DNA of 64,000 nucleotides from the NCBI GenBank assembly GCA_032358165.1, contig JAALGY010000033.1, positions 1,426,001 through 1,490,000 on the forward strand. Reading direction: 5' to 3'. The translations under genes were made by a program, and so were the position numbers. Numbering within the stretch: position 1 is the first letter of the stretch; every line of letters starts with the position of its first letter. Source of the stretch: Diplosphaera chodatii. Taxonomy: Eukaryota > Chlorophyta > Trebouxiophyceae > Prasiolales > Stichococcaceae. Below are positions 34,807-47,700 of the stretch, piece by piece. The notes under the pieces were generated by a model, which saw nothing but the letters and a program-made list of their open reading frames with translations, ran no database searches and was not told where the DNA came from.

Positions 34807-36621
34807 ATGCGATGCCTCGGACACCATCGGGGCTGTAGCTTTAGACAGCGTGTGTTCCAGTCGTCGTTCTCTCCATGCTCGTTGCGCCAGCCTCGGCATA
34901 TCCCTCCACGTCCACCAGGCTCGCGCCGCGTGGTCAGGCTGCAGGTGTGCCACATGTGTCTTGCTTCCATATGAATGCAATTCATTAGTTGCATTCACAG
35001 ACCAGGCTGTCGAATGATTTCCCAACAACACAACACTTCACAAATTTTGTGAGGTCTTCTCACGGTTTTGTACAGGCTAGAGCGCCTGGCCAATGGTCCA
35101 TTGGCAGCCTGGATGAAGGCGACGACGTGTCGCAGCGGTCAGCGGAGCGGGCTTCAGCAGTCATAGGTCACGATGTGTTGCGGCTTGCAGAGCATGACCT
35201 GTCGGGTGGGCGCACACCAATGGCTGATGCTTCTGGTTGCTAGTTGTTGCTGGTTGTTGTTGGCCTGCAGCCGCATCTACTGCTCCTCTAACTGCTTGCC
35301 CGCAACAAGTTGGGAAAGGCTTCAGCCTGTACCTCGCAGACTACTGCACAAACCTTTACGGGGACAACGAAACAGAGCGGTGTTGGCTGGCGTACAACTA
35401 TTTCGAGGAAAGGAAGAAGGCTGCAGAGGAGGGCTGCTCGCTAGAGGTAGCCACTGGTTGCTGTTGCGGCCTCCTTGGACTTGGCCGGTGACACTTCTGC
35501 CTGCACTGTTCCAGCCACCTAAGATTGCCTGACGTGCTCAGGTGAAGGATGGTGTAGTGGGCGGCGTGGATTGCCAGCGGCTTGACAAGTTTGAGGACTT
35601 CGTGCGGGAGATGGTCAAGGAGGGACGCATTGCCAGCATGGTGCGCTCTGCTCGCTGCTGTTGGTGCAACGCATACCTGCTGTTGGCACAGCATTGAGTG
35701 CAGTGTTGGTCCTTGTTGCTGTTCGGTGCAAGATATGACGCTCTGCCATGTAGGCCAAGACCCTGGCTACGCTTGCGGGTGCAGAGAAGCGCAAGTCTGA
35801 GCGAAGTGATGGTGGTGGTGGTGCGTCGACTGCATCAAATGCATACTGCACCTACACATGCAATGCAGTGTCGATGCATTTGTCCACCTCCACATGCCTT
35901 GCTTTTGCATGGGGCCATAGCATACTTGCAGACCACATGCATGCAGCATCATAGCATCGTCCTAGAGCGTGCTCATGATGGTTTGACTGCCTGCAGAGTC
36001 CGCATCGCTGGGTTCGCTGGTGTCGGAGCTGGACGATGCGGCGCCGGGCGATGCGACGCCGGCCCGCGACGCCCTGAGGGCGGTGCTGGCGGAGGTGTTC
36101 AACGCCCACGACTTCAACAAGGACGGCCGCATGGACGTGCAGGAGTTCCGCGCAGCGATGCGGTCCATGGGCGACGAGCTGTCAGCCAGGGTGTGCTGCT
36201 GCAGACTTATCCAGCTGCCTCTGGGTGCTTGTCTCTGGCAAATAGTGTGGTGCAAGCATCACCTGAACTGGCTGGTTGGCACTGCAGCAACATCATATCA
36301 TCTGCATGAGAGGAGGCATGTAGGTCACCAAAATGTGTTCTGCTGCAGACCGTCAGCACCATCTTCAGTGCCATGGATGTGCACGGATGGCTCACCTTCA
36401 ATGAGTTCGTGCAGATCGTGGAGGTGTGTTGCCGAAAGCTTGCCTCTCCTGTCGTGTGCTGTAGTGATATCTTTCTGATAATAGCTGTGTCCAATGGTCA
36501 CCGCGCTTTGCCGCAGGCTGAGGAAGTACGCGCTCACAGCCGGTTTGCCAAGGGTCTAAGAACACTGGCGCCCAAGTCAAAGTGGTGGACAGAAATGCCA
36601 CACGACTTGGACATGCTCTGA
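34807..36621 (+). CDS. Plastid-targeted EF-hand protein with an unassigned Cys-containing helical domain
   Basis: Eight exons in frame (34807-34944, 35076-35235, 35310-35446, 35542-35640, 35754-35805, 35997-36190, 36349-36423, 36517-36621) give 319 residues. The first exon (MRCLGHHRGCSFRQRVF onward) is Arg/Ser/Pro-rich without acids, a typical transit peptide. An acidic segment follows, then a conserved-looking block GKGFSLYLADYCTNLYGDNETERCWLAYNYFEERKKAAEEGC with three cysteines. An EF-hand follows (FNAHDFNKDGRMDVQEF, canonical loop), then a second degenerate one (MDVHGWLTFNEF). The C-terminus is WWTEMPHDLDML. The Cys block is not a domain I can name. It probably binds calcium in the chloroplast; the role is unknown. 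It converges on SF3A3. Confidence 0.72.
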
Positions 36622-37077
36622 ACACGTCGTCACCCAAGCGCAGCTGTACCGGTATGAGATTGATGAGGGAGGAAGTGGAAGGGATTGTTGGCCCCATTGG
36701 GCAGGAGGGCAGTTAGCGTTGGAGGAAAGGAAGAGGGCAGCACAACTGATCCGACCTACAACAGGGTCGGCTGGTAGTGAAGGTTGCAAGCATACTGATT
36801 GCAGTGTGGTGTGGACGAGGACAGTGTACGCTATCAGGTTGGCATGGCGAAATGCTGTGCACTTCGGCTTCGACATAGATGTAGACGGGGAGTTTGCCGC
36901 ACGGTACACTGCAATGGCCATACCAGCCAGCAGTGGCAGAGGGGCTGATGGCATCATTGATTAACCCAACGGTTTTGCAGTAGTGGCGCCAACACTTGGC
37001 ACGTGCCAGCTCAGGCATGTCGACTAGCATCCCGCTGATGACAGTGCAGCAATTTGAGACCTCGGCGCATCTGCTTT
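36622..37077. other. Intergenic between convergent EF-hand protein and SF3A3 genes
   Basis: The 3' flanks of two convergent genes. One 82-codon open frame (from 36719) lacks splice continuity and family similarity and is taken as chance. Confidence 0.35.
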
Positions 37078-40000
37078 TCAGTCAATGATGCCCTGGCGTT
37101 TGAGGTCCTCGTACGTCTTCTTGTTGTAAACGTTACCCTGTGCATCCTCATATTCCTCCTCTGTGTCGCGCACAAAGCCGCCCTTCTCCCTCGACTGCAG
37201 TCGCCGTGACCAAAGAGTATGCACTCAGCTGCCAAAACGCGGTGTATGGACTACAGCCATGCCATGCAGCTCCCGATGAAGCACGGGTTTGTGCCGAGTT
37301 AGGGTAGATGCAGATGGCACAGAACTGGACGACACCAGCAGCGTCTGGTGGGGGTGAATCACCTGTACATTGCGCCACAGCTCCTGCGCGTCTGCAATGC
37401 TGGTGACCTCGAAGAACAGCTTGTTGTTGGGGATGCCCAGTGCACGCATGCCATTCTGGTGGCGCCACTCCTTGAAGTGGCGCTCGAATGCCCGCCGTCC
37501 CCAGTAGCTTGCCTCCCCGCAGATCTCGCACTTGAACTCCTGCACTGAACAGTGTGCAGTGACAGCAAGGTGACTAGCGCACGGCCAGACAACACACGAG
37601 TACAAACACAACCGGGAGTTTACGTCTGCTGGAACGAACACGGTGGCAGCTGGCAGCCAAAGAGGCACCTGATTGAGGCCGTGCAGCTTGTACAGCCAGT
37701 AGGGGATTGGCTTGCCGTCCCAGCCCATCGGCAGCTTGAGGGGGTTGTAGATGAAGTCGTCTTCCTCCTCTGAGTCGTCGTTCACGGCCTGGCAACATGC
37801 AGCACGTGTTGTTAGATGCATTTGCTGATCAAAGAAGCCTTGGATCAGGTGCCTGTGCACTCCAGCGACTTGTGCTCTGCTGGCCCTGCAGGGAGGCCGC
37901 CCGGATCCCCCTCACCTCCTCGGCCTCGGCCTGCTCGGCCTGCAGCTCCTCGAAGGACAGCGCGGCGCGCTTCTCCACCTGCGCCCTGGTCGCCTCCGCC
38001 ACCGCCGCCAGCCCCTCCAGCAGCCGCCCCACCTGCGGACGTACCTCCACCAGCTGATTTGGGTATGCTGACACCAACATGGCTACCATAGCAAGCACCC
38101 CGAGCTACATCGACCACGCATGCTGGCTGTCAAACCCTGACTGGGAGCATCAGGACAGCCAGAGCTGCGGCTGGTCGGACCTGTGACTCCAGCTTGGCCG
38201 CCTCCTTGGCGGCGGCAACCGCCTTGGCGCGCTCCGCCTCGCTCTGGGCGCCCTGCGATGCCCAGGAGGCGAGGCGGGTCGGGGCTGGCAATGTAAGCAG
38301 CACAACCTTCTCAGGAAGCAGTGTTCGTTGCCACGGTGACCCCGAGAACGAAGCAGCGGGCAGCAGGACGGTGCCCACATACAGTGCTGCAGCGGGGGGC
38401 GCACCGCGGGCAGGACGCCCTTGGCGAAGTGCTTGCGGTCCAGCTTCTCCAGCGGCGTGTCGCGCAGCAGCATGAGGCGCGCCGCGCGCTGCTCCACGGT
38501 GCCGCCCGCCTTGAGCCCCGCCGCCTGCAGCGCCTCCTTCAGCCGCTCCGTGCCTGTGGACGCACAGCCACGCGGGTCGGGGCCCTGGGCTGCATGTAGA
38601 GCAGCGTCCCATTCGCTGCACAACGCCCCGCACAGCAAGCGCGCGGCTGCACGCTGCGGCGCAACAGCCGGACAGGGTCTTGCGCCTGCAGGGGTTGTCC
38701 ACCGACTGCGCACCCAGCTGCACGAGCTCCTCCACGCTGTCGAAGGCGTCGATGTCGAGCGCGCCCGCGGCAGCGGTGGACGGCGGGCCGCCCCGCCCGG
38801 CGTCCGCCCACCCGGGCACCGCGCCCACCGCCCAGTCCGCCTCGAACTGCTCGTCCCCCTTGGCCAGGTGCCCCGTGGCGTCCTGCAGCGGCTGCGTGCG
38901 CTGCAGGAACCCCAGCAGGTAGTCCCGCAGGCTGCGCAGGTACTCCCTGCATGCAGCAGCGGGAGGGTCCACAGCTGTTCAGTGGGCAGGGTGCGCATGG
39001 CCAACCGACCTTGTCTGCGTTTGTGTCACACACGGCACCCAGCTGCGGCACTGACGTGCAGCCTGGCTGTCGCAGCAAAGAGCCGGCTGCACGAGCACGG
39101 CCTGGGGTGCAGCTGGTACCTGTAGGGCTTGCTGGCGCGCAGGTGGCGGGGCACATCCTCAAAGGCGTCCAGCGCGGCCAGGTACCCGGCGTAGTCCAGC
39201 TGCCGCCCGAACTTGCTGTTGATGAAGCGGTTGTAGTGCTCGTGGACGTCCAGGTAGCGGCCCAGCGCCTCCTCCCCGCTGAACTCCACCGGCAGCTCCC
39301 CGCCCCGCAGCGCCAGCGCATCGTTCTCCGCCTGCCAAGGCGCAGGTGGGCAACCTCGGCAAGATGAGCAGCATGACATCTCAGTACGTGCCAACAAGGC
39401 TGGCAGCCTCAGGCTTCACGAGAGCACACGGTCAAAAGTGATGCGCTTGCAAGCCCTGACACTCAAGCACAGGACTGCAGTTTCGATTCAGAATGGCATG
39501 GCCCCAGCTGTGAGCTGACCGACAACTGTGACACCGCTGAGACGCCGACTTGGCGGCCGCTGATACGCACCTCTGTCACGTCCATGCTGGGATACCTTTT
39601 GTGATAGTCCTCCACCTCTCTAAGTCGGTCATAGAATGTCCTGCAGGGTACACCCCGTGTCAACAAAGCGGTGGGAAAGTAGCTTTCAATGCACCCCTGT
39701 ATGTGAAGTTTGGGCAATGCATCAACCAGCACTCACTGCAGGGGTTCCTCGCCCTTCAACGACGTGATTTCCTCTTTGCGCGAGCCATCTGCGTCCTCGT
39801 ATACTTGGAGCTGCAGTGCATACAGCCTTGCACGCTGCAGCACGCGCCTACAGCATCGCATGCTGCATGCATTCTCTCAGGCATGCTGGAGAATGCCACA
39901 GTAATAGGGTCCCACCAGCCGTTCGGCCTGCGCCTGCATGGACTCCAACGCCTGCTTCACCCTGTGGTTCTGGTACAGCTTTTCTTTGTGGGATTTGGCT

Positions 40001-40209
40001 TCAGACTGGAAGTCCTTCACGATCAAGCGCTCCAGCCGCTCAATCTCCTCATGCCCAGCTACACGGCACAGCAGGCGTAACAGTCGGCGAATGTCAGATG
40101 ACACTGCAGGCTTTCTGGACTGCACGCCACACACCTGGACAGAGGGCACGATTTGATGACAGCCATGCCGCCACCCACCTCTGGTCTGCTCCAACAGCGT
40201 GCTAGCCAT
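37078..40209 (-). CDS. SF3A3: Splicing factor 3A subunit 3 (SF3a60/SAP61/Prp9), U2 snRNP
   Basis: Subunit of the SF3a complex that helps U2 snRNP bind the branch point. It starts at 40209 with [10 protein letters not shown], the conserved SF3A3 N-terminus, then [74 protein letters not shown], a [30 protein letters not shown]-like motif, [41 protein letters not shown] and the C2H2 zinc finger [30 protein letters not shown]. The end is [31 protein letters not shown] with the stop at 37078. It has more than ten exons over 3.1 kb. The family's diagnostic YWLYKLHGL and zinc finger are intact, so the identity is secure; exact boundaries of the Ala/Gly-rich middle exons (38000-38900) are less so. 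Confidence 0.94.
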
Positions 40210-41590
40210 GGCGGCCGGCCGCGCTGCTGGCGGCCGCTGATCACACCTGACTAGAACGTGGTGTGATTGCAGCAAAGCAAACGATGCAAGGTCTACAGTC
40301 CGGGTGGCATGGCGTGCATGGACTGTCTGATTGGAGAAAGATATCGGCTCACGCCTGGAGGCACCTCACCACCAGCACATAGTAGCACGAGTCTAGAACG
40401 ACTGTTGGAATTGCACCTTTGCAATTCACAGGCTAGATAGCAGAAGGGTGTGGAGACTGGGCCTGTTGGGCATGGCTGCCCGTGCTACATCCTACTGCTC
40501 TGTACTGCGTGTGTACGGCAGACATGCATGAACTCGCTGCAATTTCTGAAGTTGACGTTTGCGGAACGCATACAGTCAGCAGTGCCATTTAGGAGTTTTG
40601 CTGTTAGTTAAAGCAACCATCCACTGTTCTGCTGGCCAGAAGCTCCGTCAACAACTGATTGCGCAATGCACATGGAGGTCCATGAGCAGGCAATCATAAT
40701 CAGGACGGTCACAGCGCCATCAGATGCGTGACAGATGAAGCAGTGTCACCTGCAAAGTCTTTCACGAGGCCAAGCAGGGCCGATCATGCCAGCACATGTA
40801 GCTTGAGGACCAGGCGCACAACAGCATGCCGGCTGACAAGTCTGCACAGGACCGCACAGCGCAGCTGCAGACAGAGCTGGCAAACTGTGTAATGAATAAC
40901 AGCTGGTTCTGGTGTGTCGGTGAGCAGGTTATAGAGTCTGCAGGCCCGTGTCACAGCACTTTTTGTCTGCACCATTGCTGGCATTTGCCCCACGTCAGAC
41001 TGTCACCAAACTGATCGCCGGTGTGACTGCTCAGCTGGAGTGCTGCTGTCGATACCGCTTGGCATCAAAACAAGGGTAGGCTCACATGCAAGTTTCCAAA
41101 CGACATGTTTTGGATCGCCTGTCACGATGAATGAGCAGTAAGATGGTGCAACAGCAGGACCACCTGCTGCTGTGCAGTCATACGCGCCGCTGCTTTTCCT
41201 TGGGGCAGGCGGTTCTGGTATCGATATCCTGCACGGCTGGACTTCATGCATCGAGCAGCGCGAGGCCCTGGCTGAGCACCAGCGCAGGCTGGAGGAGATG
41301 AGCAAGGGGACACAGTGACGCACGCCGCAGCTTGACAGTCGCATGGGTGGAACCTTGCTGGAGCCTCCCAACCGTGGCGGTGCCCATGCCATGAAGCGGG
41401 CTTGGTTCCTGACAAGCGGTTGCATCGGCAGGGTTCACAACGTGGCAAGTGCCAAGAATACTGGTGAAGCACTGAGGCAAAACAAAGCCCACAGGGCTTC
41501 AGGGTTCAACAAATGAACAGTTCTGGCTATCATCTAGGTGATCTGCCCCCACTCTGTACACAGGAGTTCTATCTCTATCCCCGCAGCTAT
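40210..41590. other. Intergenic between SF3A3 start and the GT2-GH9 gene end
   Basis: The longest plain gap in the window (1.4 kb), flanked by two minus-strand genes. Open frames here are short, lack family patterns and do not join across splice sites. It should contain the SF3A3 promoter and the 3' UTR of the large gene. Confidence 0.35.
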
Positions 41591-44500
41591 CTATCCACAG
41601 ACCACATCCTGCACGTCAGGGAGGGGTGTCAAGTCAGAATATGTTTGGCGGCCAACTGGCAGGGGAGACCCACCAAAGGGGACACAAAAATACATAGGTG
41701 CGACAGGCACATGCCAGGTCATGAGCACCAGCGCTGTCACGCACCTTTGAGAAGTAGCCAAAGCCCTGGAGGCATTGCGGCCAGGTGGGGCTGGTGAGCT
41801 CCTCAAAAGCTGCCAGAGCTGACGTGTAGCCCGCATTGTACTCGATCCCGACACGCGACTCGTTCCGTGTCCGGGTGTCTGCCCACGAGTCGAAGCCTGT
41901 GGTCGAGCCCTGCACCAGCGCGCCGCGCAGCGTGTGCGGGTTGTCCTGCGGAGCAGAGCAGACGGGTCAGTGCGTGGTCGCGTGGGCCCGCAGTAGTGGC
42001 ACCACCTGTGCTGTCCGTTGTCATGCCTCTGTGTCGACATTTCAACAGGCTGGTTTCAATTGGCTGGTGCATGTCAGGAGCGCCGCGCAACACGCGGGAT
42101 ATGAATGAGCCGCAGCACCACACCAACCGGGCGATGCAGCAGCCAGCACGCCTGCTCACCGAGGGGTTGTACAGCCCATTGATGAAGTTGCACTGCGCAG
42201 GCGGGGCGGGGCACGACGCTGCGCGGTCCTGCGCCTGCTTCGGCCCGTGGTTCCCGATGCGCACGATGCCGCTGTGGGTGAAGGTCTGCTGGAAGCCCTG
42301 CAGCAGAAGAGGCAGCAGGACCTCTGTCAAACACCGTTGGATGACCCGCAAGCTGTTGACGACTGGCACACGCCAAGCGGTACCCTGTGAAGCGCACAGC
42401 AGCGTGCATACAGTGCATGGGCAGGCGCTGTGGATAGCTCACCACCACTGCAGCGTTGACGACATCGCCCAGCAGGAAGCGGATTTGGCCCTTGGCCCAG
42501 CAGATGTACCGGTTGGCACGGTCGGGGTTCTTGGCCATGATGGACTTGCCATACACTGCCGCCATCATTGCTGCGTTTGCTGTCACATCCATGCTGCCTG
42601 CACATGCACCATGCAGGTGTTGCATGGGATCACAATACTGCAACACTGGGGATGGAGCACCAGCCCACCAAGAGGAGTCCTGCTCACCCTTGTTGGCATT
42701 CCACGCCCGCCCCTTCTGTGTGTATGTAATGACCTCTGACGAGCAGATCCAGTCGTGCAAGAACTGCTCTGCCTGGTAGTGATACGCCTCCAGATCCGTC
42801 TGCAGCATCGACATCAGCCAATAAGCCTCCTGCTGCTCGTATGGGTCGACTTTGTGGTACAATGAACAGGAATCTAATAAATGACTTGGCAGGGCAGCCT
42901 TGGGACTGTGAGTGCGGCTGATGCTGACAACAACCATGCACACCTGGCTGGCCAGCAGGATGGCGGTGGACCAGAAGTTGTTGTTCCAATCGACAATTAG
43001 GTTGGGTGACAGCAGTGACTCTGGGCTGCTCTGGTAGGCGCCGAAGAACTGCTTGGCGTCATTCAGGTACCCGCCATCACCGGTAGCCCTGATTGCAAGA
43101 AGGGGAAAAACATGTAAAGTAGAGTGCTGTCACGCTGCGTGCAAACAGAAGAGCAGTGCAGCACCCAAGTCCCTTGAAGACGGCACCAATGCTGCCACAG
43201 CTCCATCCTTGCAGCTGCGGTGGTGCTGAAAGCCGAACCTGTACATCCACATGGCGGCCCAGGCCAGGTCGTCGTTGTAGGACGTGGAGTTGTAGGTGTC
43301 TGCCGATGAGCCATTCAGCGGGTAGGTGGGCGGGATGCAGTTGATGCTGCGCCGGATGCGGAGGTTGGGCGCCACGATGCACTCTGGCTTCTTCAGGTTC
43401 TGCAGGTAGTAGTTCTGGTACTGCCCTGCAGCATGCAAATAGCATTAGCATCAGCAAGCTGAAGTTGATGATACAGATGGGTTGCAGCAAGCAACTGCAG
43501 CATGGTTGCACCCCTTGGAGACCATTACTGCCGCACTGACGGTACGATGGTCACACACAGGTGACGGACACAGAGCTCAGTGCATGCGCACCGATGGCCA
43601 TGCCGTACAGCGGCAGCGCCACGTTCATGTACTTGTCGTACAGGCTGGGCTGCTTGGTCTTGAAGACCGCGGCGGTGGAGGCGAGCGCGCCCACTATCTG
43701 CCCATTGAGGTCGGACGCGCCGTTCAGCGCCAGCTTGTTGTAGTAGAAGGAGCGTGGCGTTGTGATGTCCTCCGGCCGGGTCCACGACAGCTGGTCCACC
43801 GTCTCATTGCCCACCTGCACGCGCGCAGCTGTGGACGTCACGCAAGCATTGCACTACAGTGCTGTGGCAGGCAGCAGAGTATGAGCATGAGCAGGACACG
43901 GCAGCGCAGCCTCCACGCAGGGCTGTTTGTGTGGTGCTTCAATGGCTCTACGCACCTGCCACACGACCGCCCAGGTGGACGGTTTGACGCTGCCGCCAGT
44001 GATGATGGTCTTCAGCAGGTACTCGCAGCCCCACACCAGAAACTCGTACCTATCGGGCCATTGCAAAGAGGTTGGCAACCATGGCTGGCATTGCACAGCA
44101 GGCAATGCAACTCCTCTCACTGGACTGACTGACTGACACTGGCACGATGTGTCAGACTAGGCCGATCATGCCAAGGTGCGCATGTAGGCAAAGACCGCAC
44201 TGCGGCGCTCACCCGGCCTGCATCTCGCCTGCCTTCTGGTAGCCCTCCTTGAAGTCCAGCATGCCCCATGCCACCATGCCCGTAGTCCAGGCAATCGGCA
44301 TCGTCATCTTGACAGTGCCCACGCCAGAGTTCTGTGGCACGACGAGAAGGCAGGCCATCAGGCGAGTTGCGCCACACTCGGCAAAATGCAGACCAGCACA
44401 GCAGCCCCGCCAACTGCAGGGCATGTGCACACCTGAGATAGCGCAATCCAAGAGGCAAGGCAGGGCGCCCACCGTCATGTAGCCGCCGCTGAGATCGTAG

Positions 44501-44730
44501 GCCGACGTGGAGGTGGAGATCTTGATGGCCTCCTCCTGCAGCAGCGCATCGGCGCGCCACGACACGCCGTTGTTCGCGGGCAGGCGGCCCACGCGCTGCG
44601 TCTTGAAGAAGTAGTGCGAGTCGCCCAGCGCCTGGCCGTAGTCGTAGGAGCTCGGGAAGAACAGCCAGATGAGGATGAGCGCGCCAAATGCCAGGAGGGT
44701 GGACAGCCAGAACAGCGCCTTGCACACCAT
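41591..44730 (-). other. Module: glycoside hydrolase family 9 (endo-beta-1,4-glucanase fold), catalytic motifs altered
   Basis: Exons 44730-44473, 44331-44213, 44049-43956, 43814-43592, 43425-43239, 43088-42944, then 42850-42688, 42597-42443, 42297-42160, 41945-41745 and 41608-41591 give a GH9 barrel: SGRLP-like VGRLPANNGVSWRADA, DLSGGYM, MTMPIAWTTGMVAWGMLDFKEGY, YLLKTIITG, DDLAWAAMWMYRATGDGGYL, the Asn/Trp-rich DWNNNFWSTAILL, AMMAAVYGKSI, SCPAPPAQCNFINGLYNP and IEYNAGYTSALAAFEEL. Where GH9 enzymes have DAGD after GGYY, this reads GGYM then NSGVG. The HHR motif before ASCP reads QDR. The junction after 42944 is open-frame but lacks a clean in-phase acceptor. KORRIGAN-type membrane GH9 enzymes work with cellulose synthase, so the partnership has precedent. 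Confidence 0.8.
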
Positions 44731-47700
44731 CTGCAGGACAGCGAAGGTTGATGACATCAGTCGCAGATCTGGGAAAAGTTCAACTCACCGCTGGATGCAC
44801 GCCCACACCATATATGGTGGTGACATTAACATCAGCTGCAACAGTCAGCGACCAAGTGTGCTGAGGAGGGTGAGCGCACCCGCAGCGTGCTGCCCTGGCC
44901 CACCCATGTGTACCAAAGCAGCAAGAAGGGCGGGATCATGTTGTACACCACCCACACGAGCGAGATCATCAGCGTGTTCTCGGGGTTCTGGCTGCTGATC
45001 AGCTTCTTCAGGCCGTAGATGAAGGAGATCAGGAGCAAGATGAAGACGACGCATGGCATCCACAAGTCACCCCAGTTTCCTGCTGCCAACCTGCCAGCAC
45101 CCTTCAGCGTGGTCTTAAAGGAGATCTTGGTGCCAAACGCTGACACCAGGCCACGCCACAGCGCCTTGACGTATGTGAACCACATGATCTGGTTGGCGAT
45201 GTTGGAGAACCACAGGGGCCCGATGTGCTTGCGGTTCCGCACATAGTACAGCACGAAGGAGGTGGCCAGGTAGTAGATGGTCAGGCCCACTGCGGCCCAG
45301 AAGTTGAGCACGATGGGGAAGACGCCCGCCCAGATGGTGACGATGGGCACGATGATGAAGGTGGGCGTGCACAGGGAGCCGACGATGTAGGACCACACGC
45401 CCTGGAGGTACATGATGCGCTGCAGCCACGACAGGTCGCCCTGGAAGATGGGGCAGTGCTCCCTGTCGAACAGCACCTGGAAGTGGCCCTGCAGCAGGAA
45501 GCGCACAGTGGGGGATGTCAGCCGCTGCTGTATCCTGCCATAAAGTTCAGCATGACAGCTGAGCACCGACCAAGCTGTAAAGGAGGTGTCAGATAACAAG
45601 TAAAGCGCAGCAAGTGAGACTTGACAGCTGCCTCACCTTGCACCAACGCGACTTCTGCTGGAAGCAGTTTCGGACTTGGTGCGGCGCCTCGCCCACTGCC
45701 AGGAACTCGCGCATGTAGCGGCACTGCCACTTGCGCTTCTTCAGCTCCATGCCGAGCGCAAAGTCCTCTGTCAGGGTCCAGGTGGGGGACCAGCCGCACT
45801 CCTGGAAGGCGTTGGCGCGGATCAGGAAGTTGGTACCTGCAATGTCAAAACTTCTTTTAGTCAGTGCCAAACTATACGGGCGGATTCACATGGGACGCGC
45901 TAGGTATCAGCACATGGAAAGTGCAGCTCCCTTGGGAAAGATCTCATATACAGAGATGCAGATGCCCTCACCCGAGCAGGAGATGAAGGAGAGGGCATCA
46001 TAGCCGATCTGCATGTACCTGCACATGTATACAAACACGATGAGGGAACCTGGCGAACGGAAACAGAGGAGACATCCTGCAGCACAGGGTGCTACAAATG
46101 ACGGCCAGGTCTGCAGAGGTCACGCACTCCCAGAAGTGGATGTTGGAGTGGTTGAAGATGTCGGCGTCGGCGTTGGTGTTGTAGAAGCACTGTGGCGACA
46201 GCACCATGGCCACGTCATCGCCGTCGTCCAGCAGCGGCACCGTCTTCATGAAGAACTCGGGGTTGGCCACCTGCAGTAGAGATGGCGAGAGCAGGGATGA
46301 GGCCCTGAGGGTATGTACCGAGTAAAACTGACGCTGACAACCTGGCTGAGTTGCGCCGACCAGGGTACGCATCTCAGGGCATCGTGCGGAGCCAGGTACT
46401 GCACCTCGCCCTTCATCGTTCCTCAGACACAGAGCAGGGCGACAACGGCAGTTTGGCGCACCTGATCGGCATCCATGATGCAGACGACCTCGTTGCCCGG
46501 GATCCTGCAGCTGTCGGGGTAGATCTGGGACAGCGCATTGTTCAGGTTGCCAGACTTGCCATTGGACTCGTCCGCGGGCCGCTTGCGCCCCGACACATAC
46601 ACCACATCAGGGCCCAGCTTGGTGCACCACTTCCGCTTCGCGCGGTCCTTGCCGTCGTCCAGCAGGTACACCGTGCGGTCGCAGCCTGCAAGGAGCATGC
46701 AAGCATGGCTTCACAAGCGGCACATGTCTGAGTAGATGCAAGGTGGCTACAGCAGCTGACTGCAGAGTGCCAGCAGATCCTCCGGGAGGTGCAGCCACAC
46801 ACCAGCGCCGGATGGAACCAAGCCCAACAGACGAGGCTCATGCGCATCAACTCACCAGCAGGCAGCGCAGCCTCGCGGATGGCATTGAGTGTCTTCTGCA
46901 CGATGTGCAACTCCTCCTTGTAGCAGGGGATCAGCACGCGGATGTGGTAGGCCTGTCAAACATTTGAGGTGCCACGGTCGGTTGATGTCAACATAGTCGA
47001 CATGTAAGGACGCAGAGTTCGAGCTGCTGGTCACTGTTGCAGACATTGCTCCAGGATGGCAGCACAGCACCACGGTATTGCTGTCATCACCTGGTCCAGC
47101 TCGGGACCAATGACCGTGCCCATTGTGATGTCGCTGCGTGCGCTCTGGCTGGGCGTCTGTGACTTGCTGGACAGGGTGCTGGCAAAGGAATCCATTGACC
47201 GCTCCACATCCAACTGCGAGGAACGGTGCACATGGCCATCAAACCGATGTCAGCAGATTCCTGTTCCTGTGATGCATAGCCAGCCGGCCAGCCAATGCCT
47301 GTGCTCGATTTGTGAGGGTTTGAGGGTTTGCCTGCCCTGCAATGTGCAGTCGCATATCTGCTGCAGCTCGGCAGCGCCACGGTGATGCGATTGATCCCAC
47401 CTTGGAGTCGTTGCCAGTGTCTGCATCGCTGACGTCTGACACCTCTGCCTCCTTGGCATCGCCCTTGGCCTTGCGGCGCCACCACCACTTCTTCTGCTTG
47501 CCCGGCTTGGCGGCTGCCTTCTTCTGCTTTTTGTCCGAAACCTCGGGGTGCAGCTTGTACTGCTCAGGCGGCACCGGGTTCAGCAGCAGGTTGATGCCAT
47601 ACAGCGCTGTGGCTGAGGCGCCAAACACCTAAACAGCACAATGTTTTGATTGTGCGGGCCCGGCGTCACAAGTAGACAATTGTGCGAATGTGGTGCTCAA

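Noticed and set aside
36719..36964. 82-codon plus-strand frame between the EF-hand protein and SF3A3
   Set aside because: No homology pattern and no splice joining; it lies in the 3' flanks of convergent genes.
38194..39125. Long plus-strand frames of up to 234 codons over SF3A3
   Set aside because: They are antisense shadows of GC-rich SF3A3 exons on the minus strand.
41003..41472. Long minus-strand frames downstream of the GH9 module
   Set aside because: Cys/Arg/Pro-rich composition typical of antisense or intergenic GC-rich DNA. The GH9 fold is already complete before 41745.
44117..44757. A separate GH9 gene starting at the ATG at 44757
   Set aside because: Kept only as the alternative: the ATG lies in a region that reads as the end of an intron (pyrimidine tract and CAG), with no room for a promoter after the GT2 frame.
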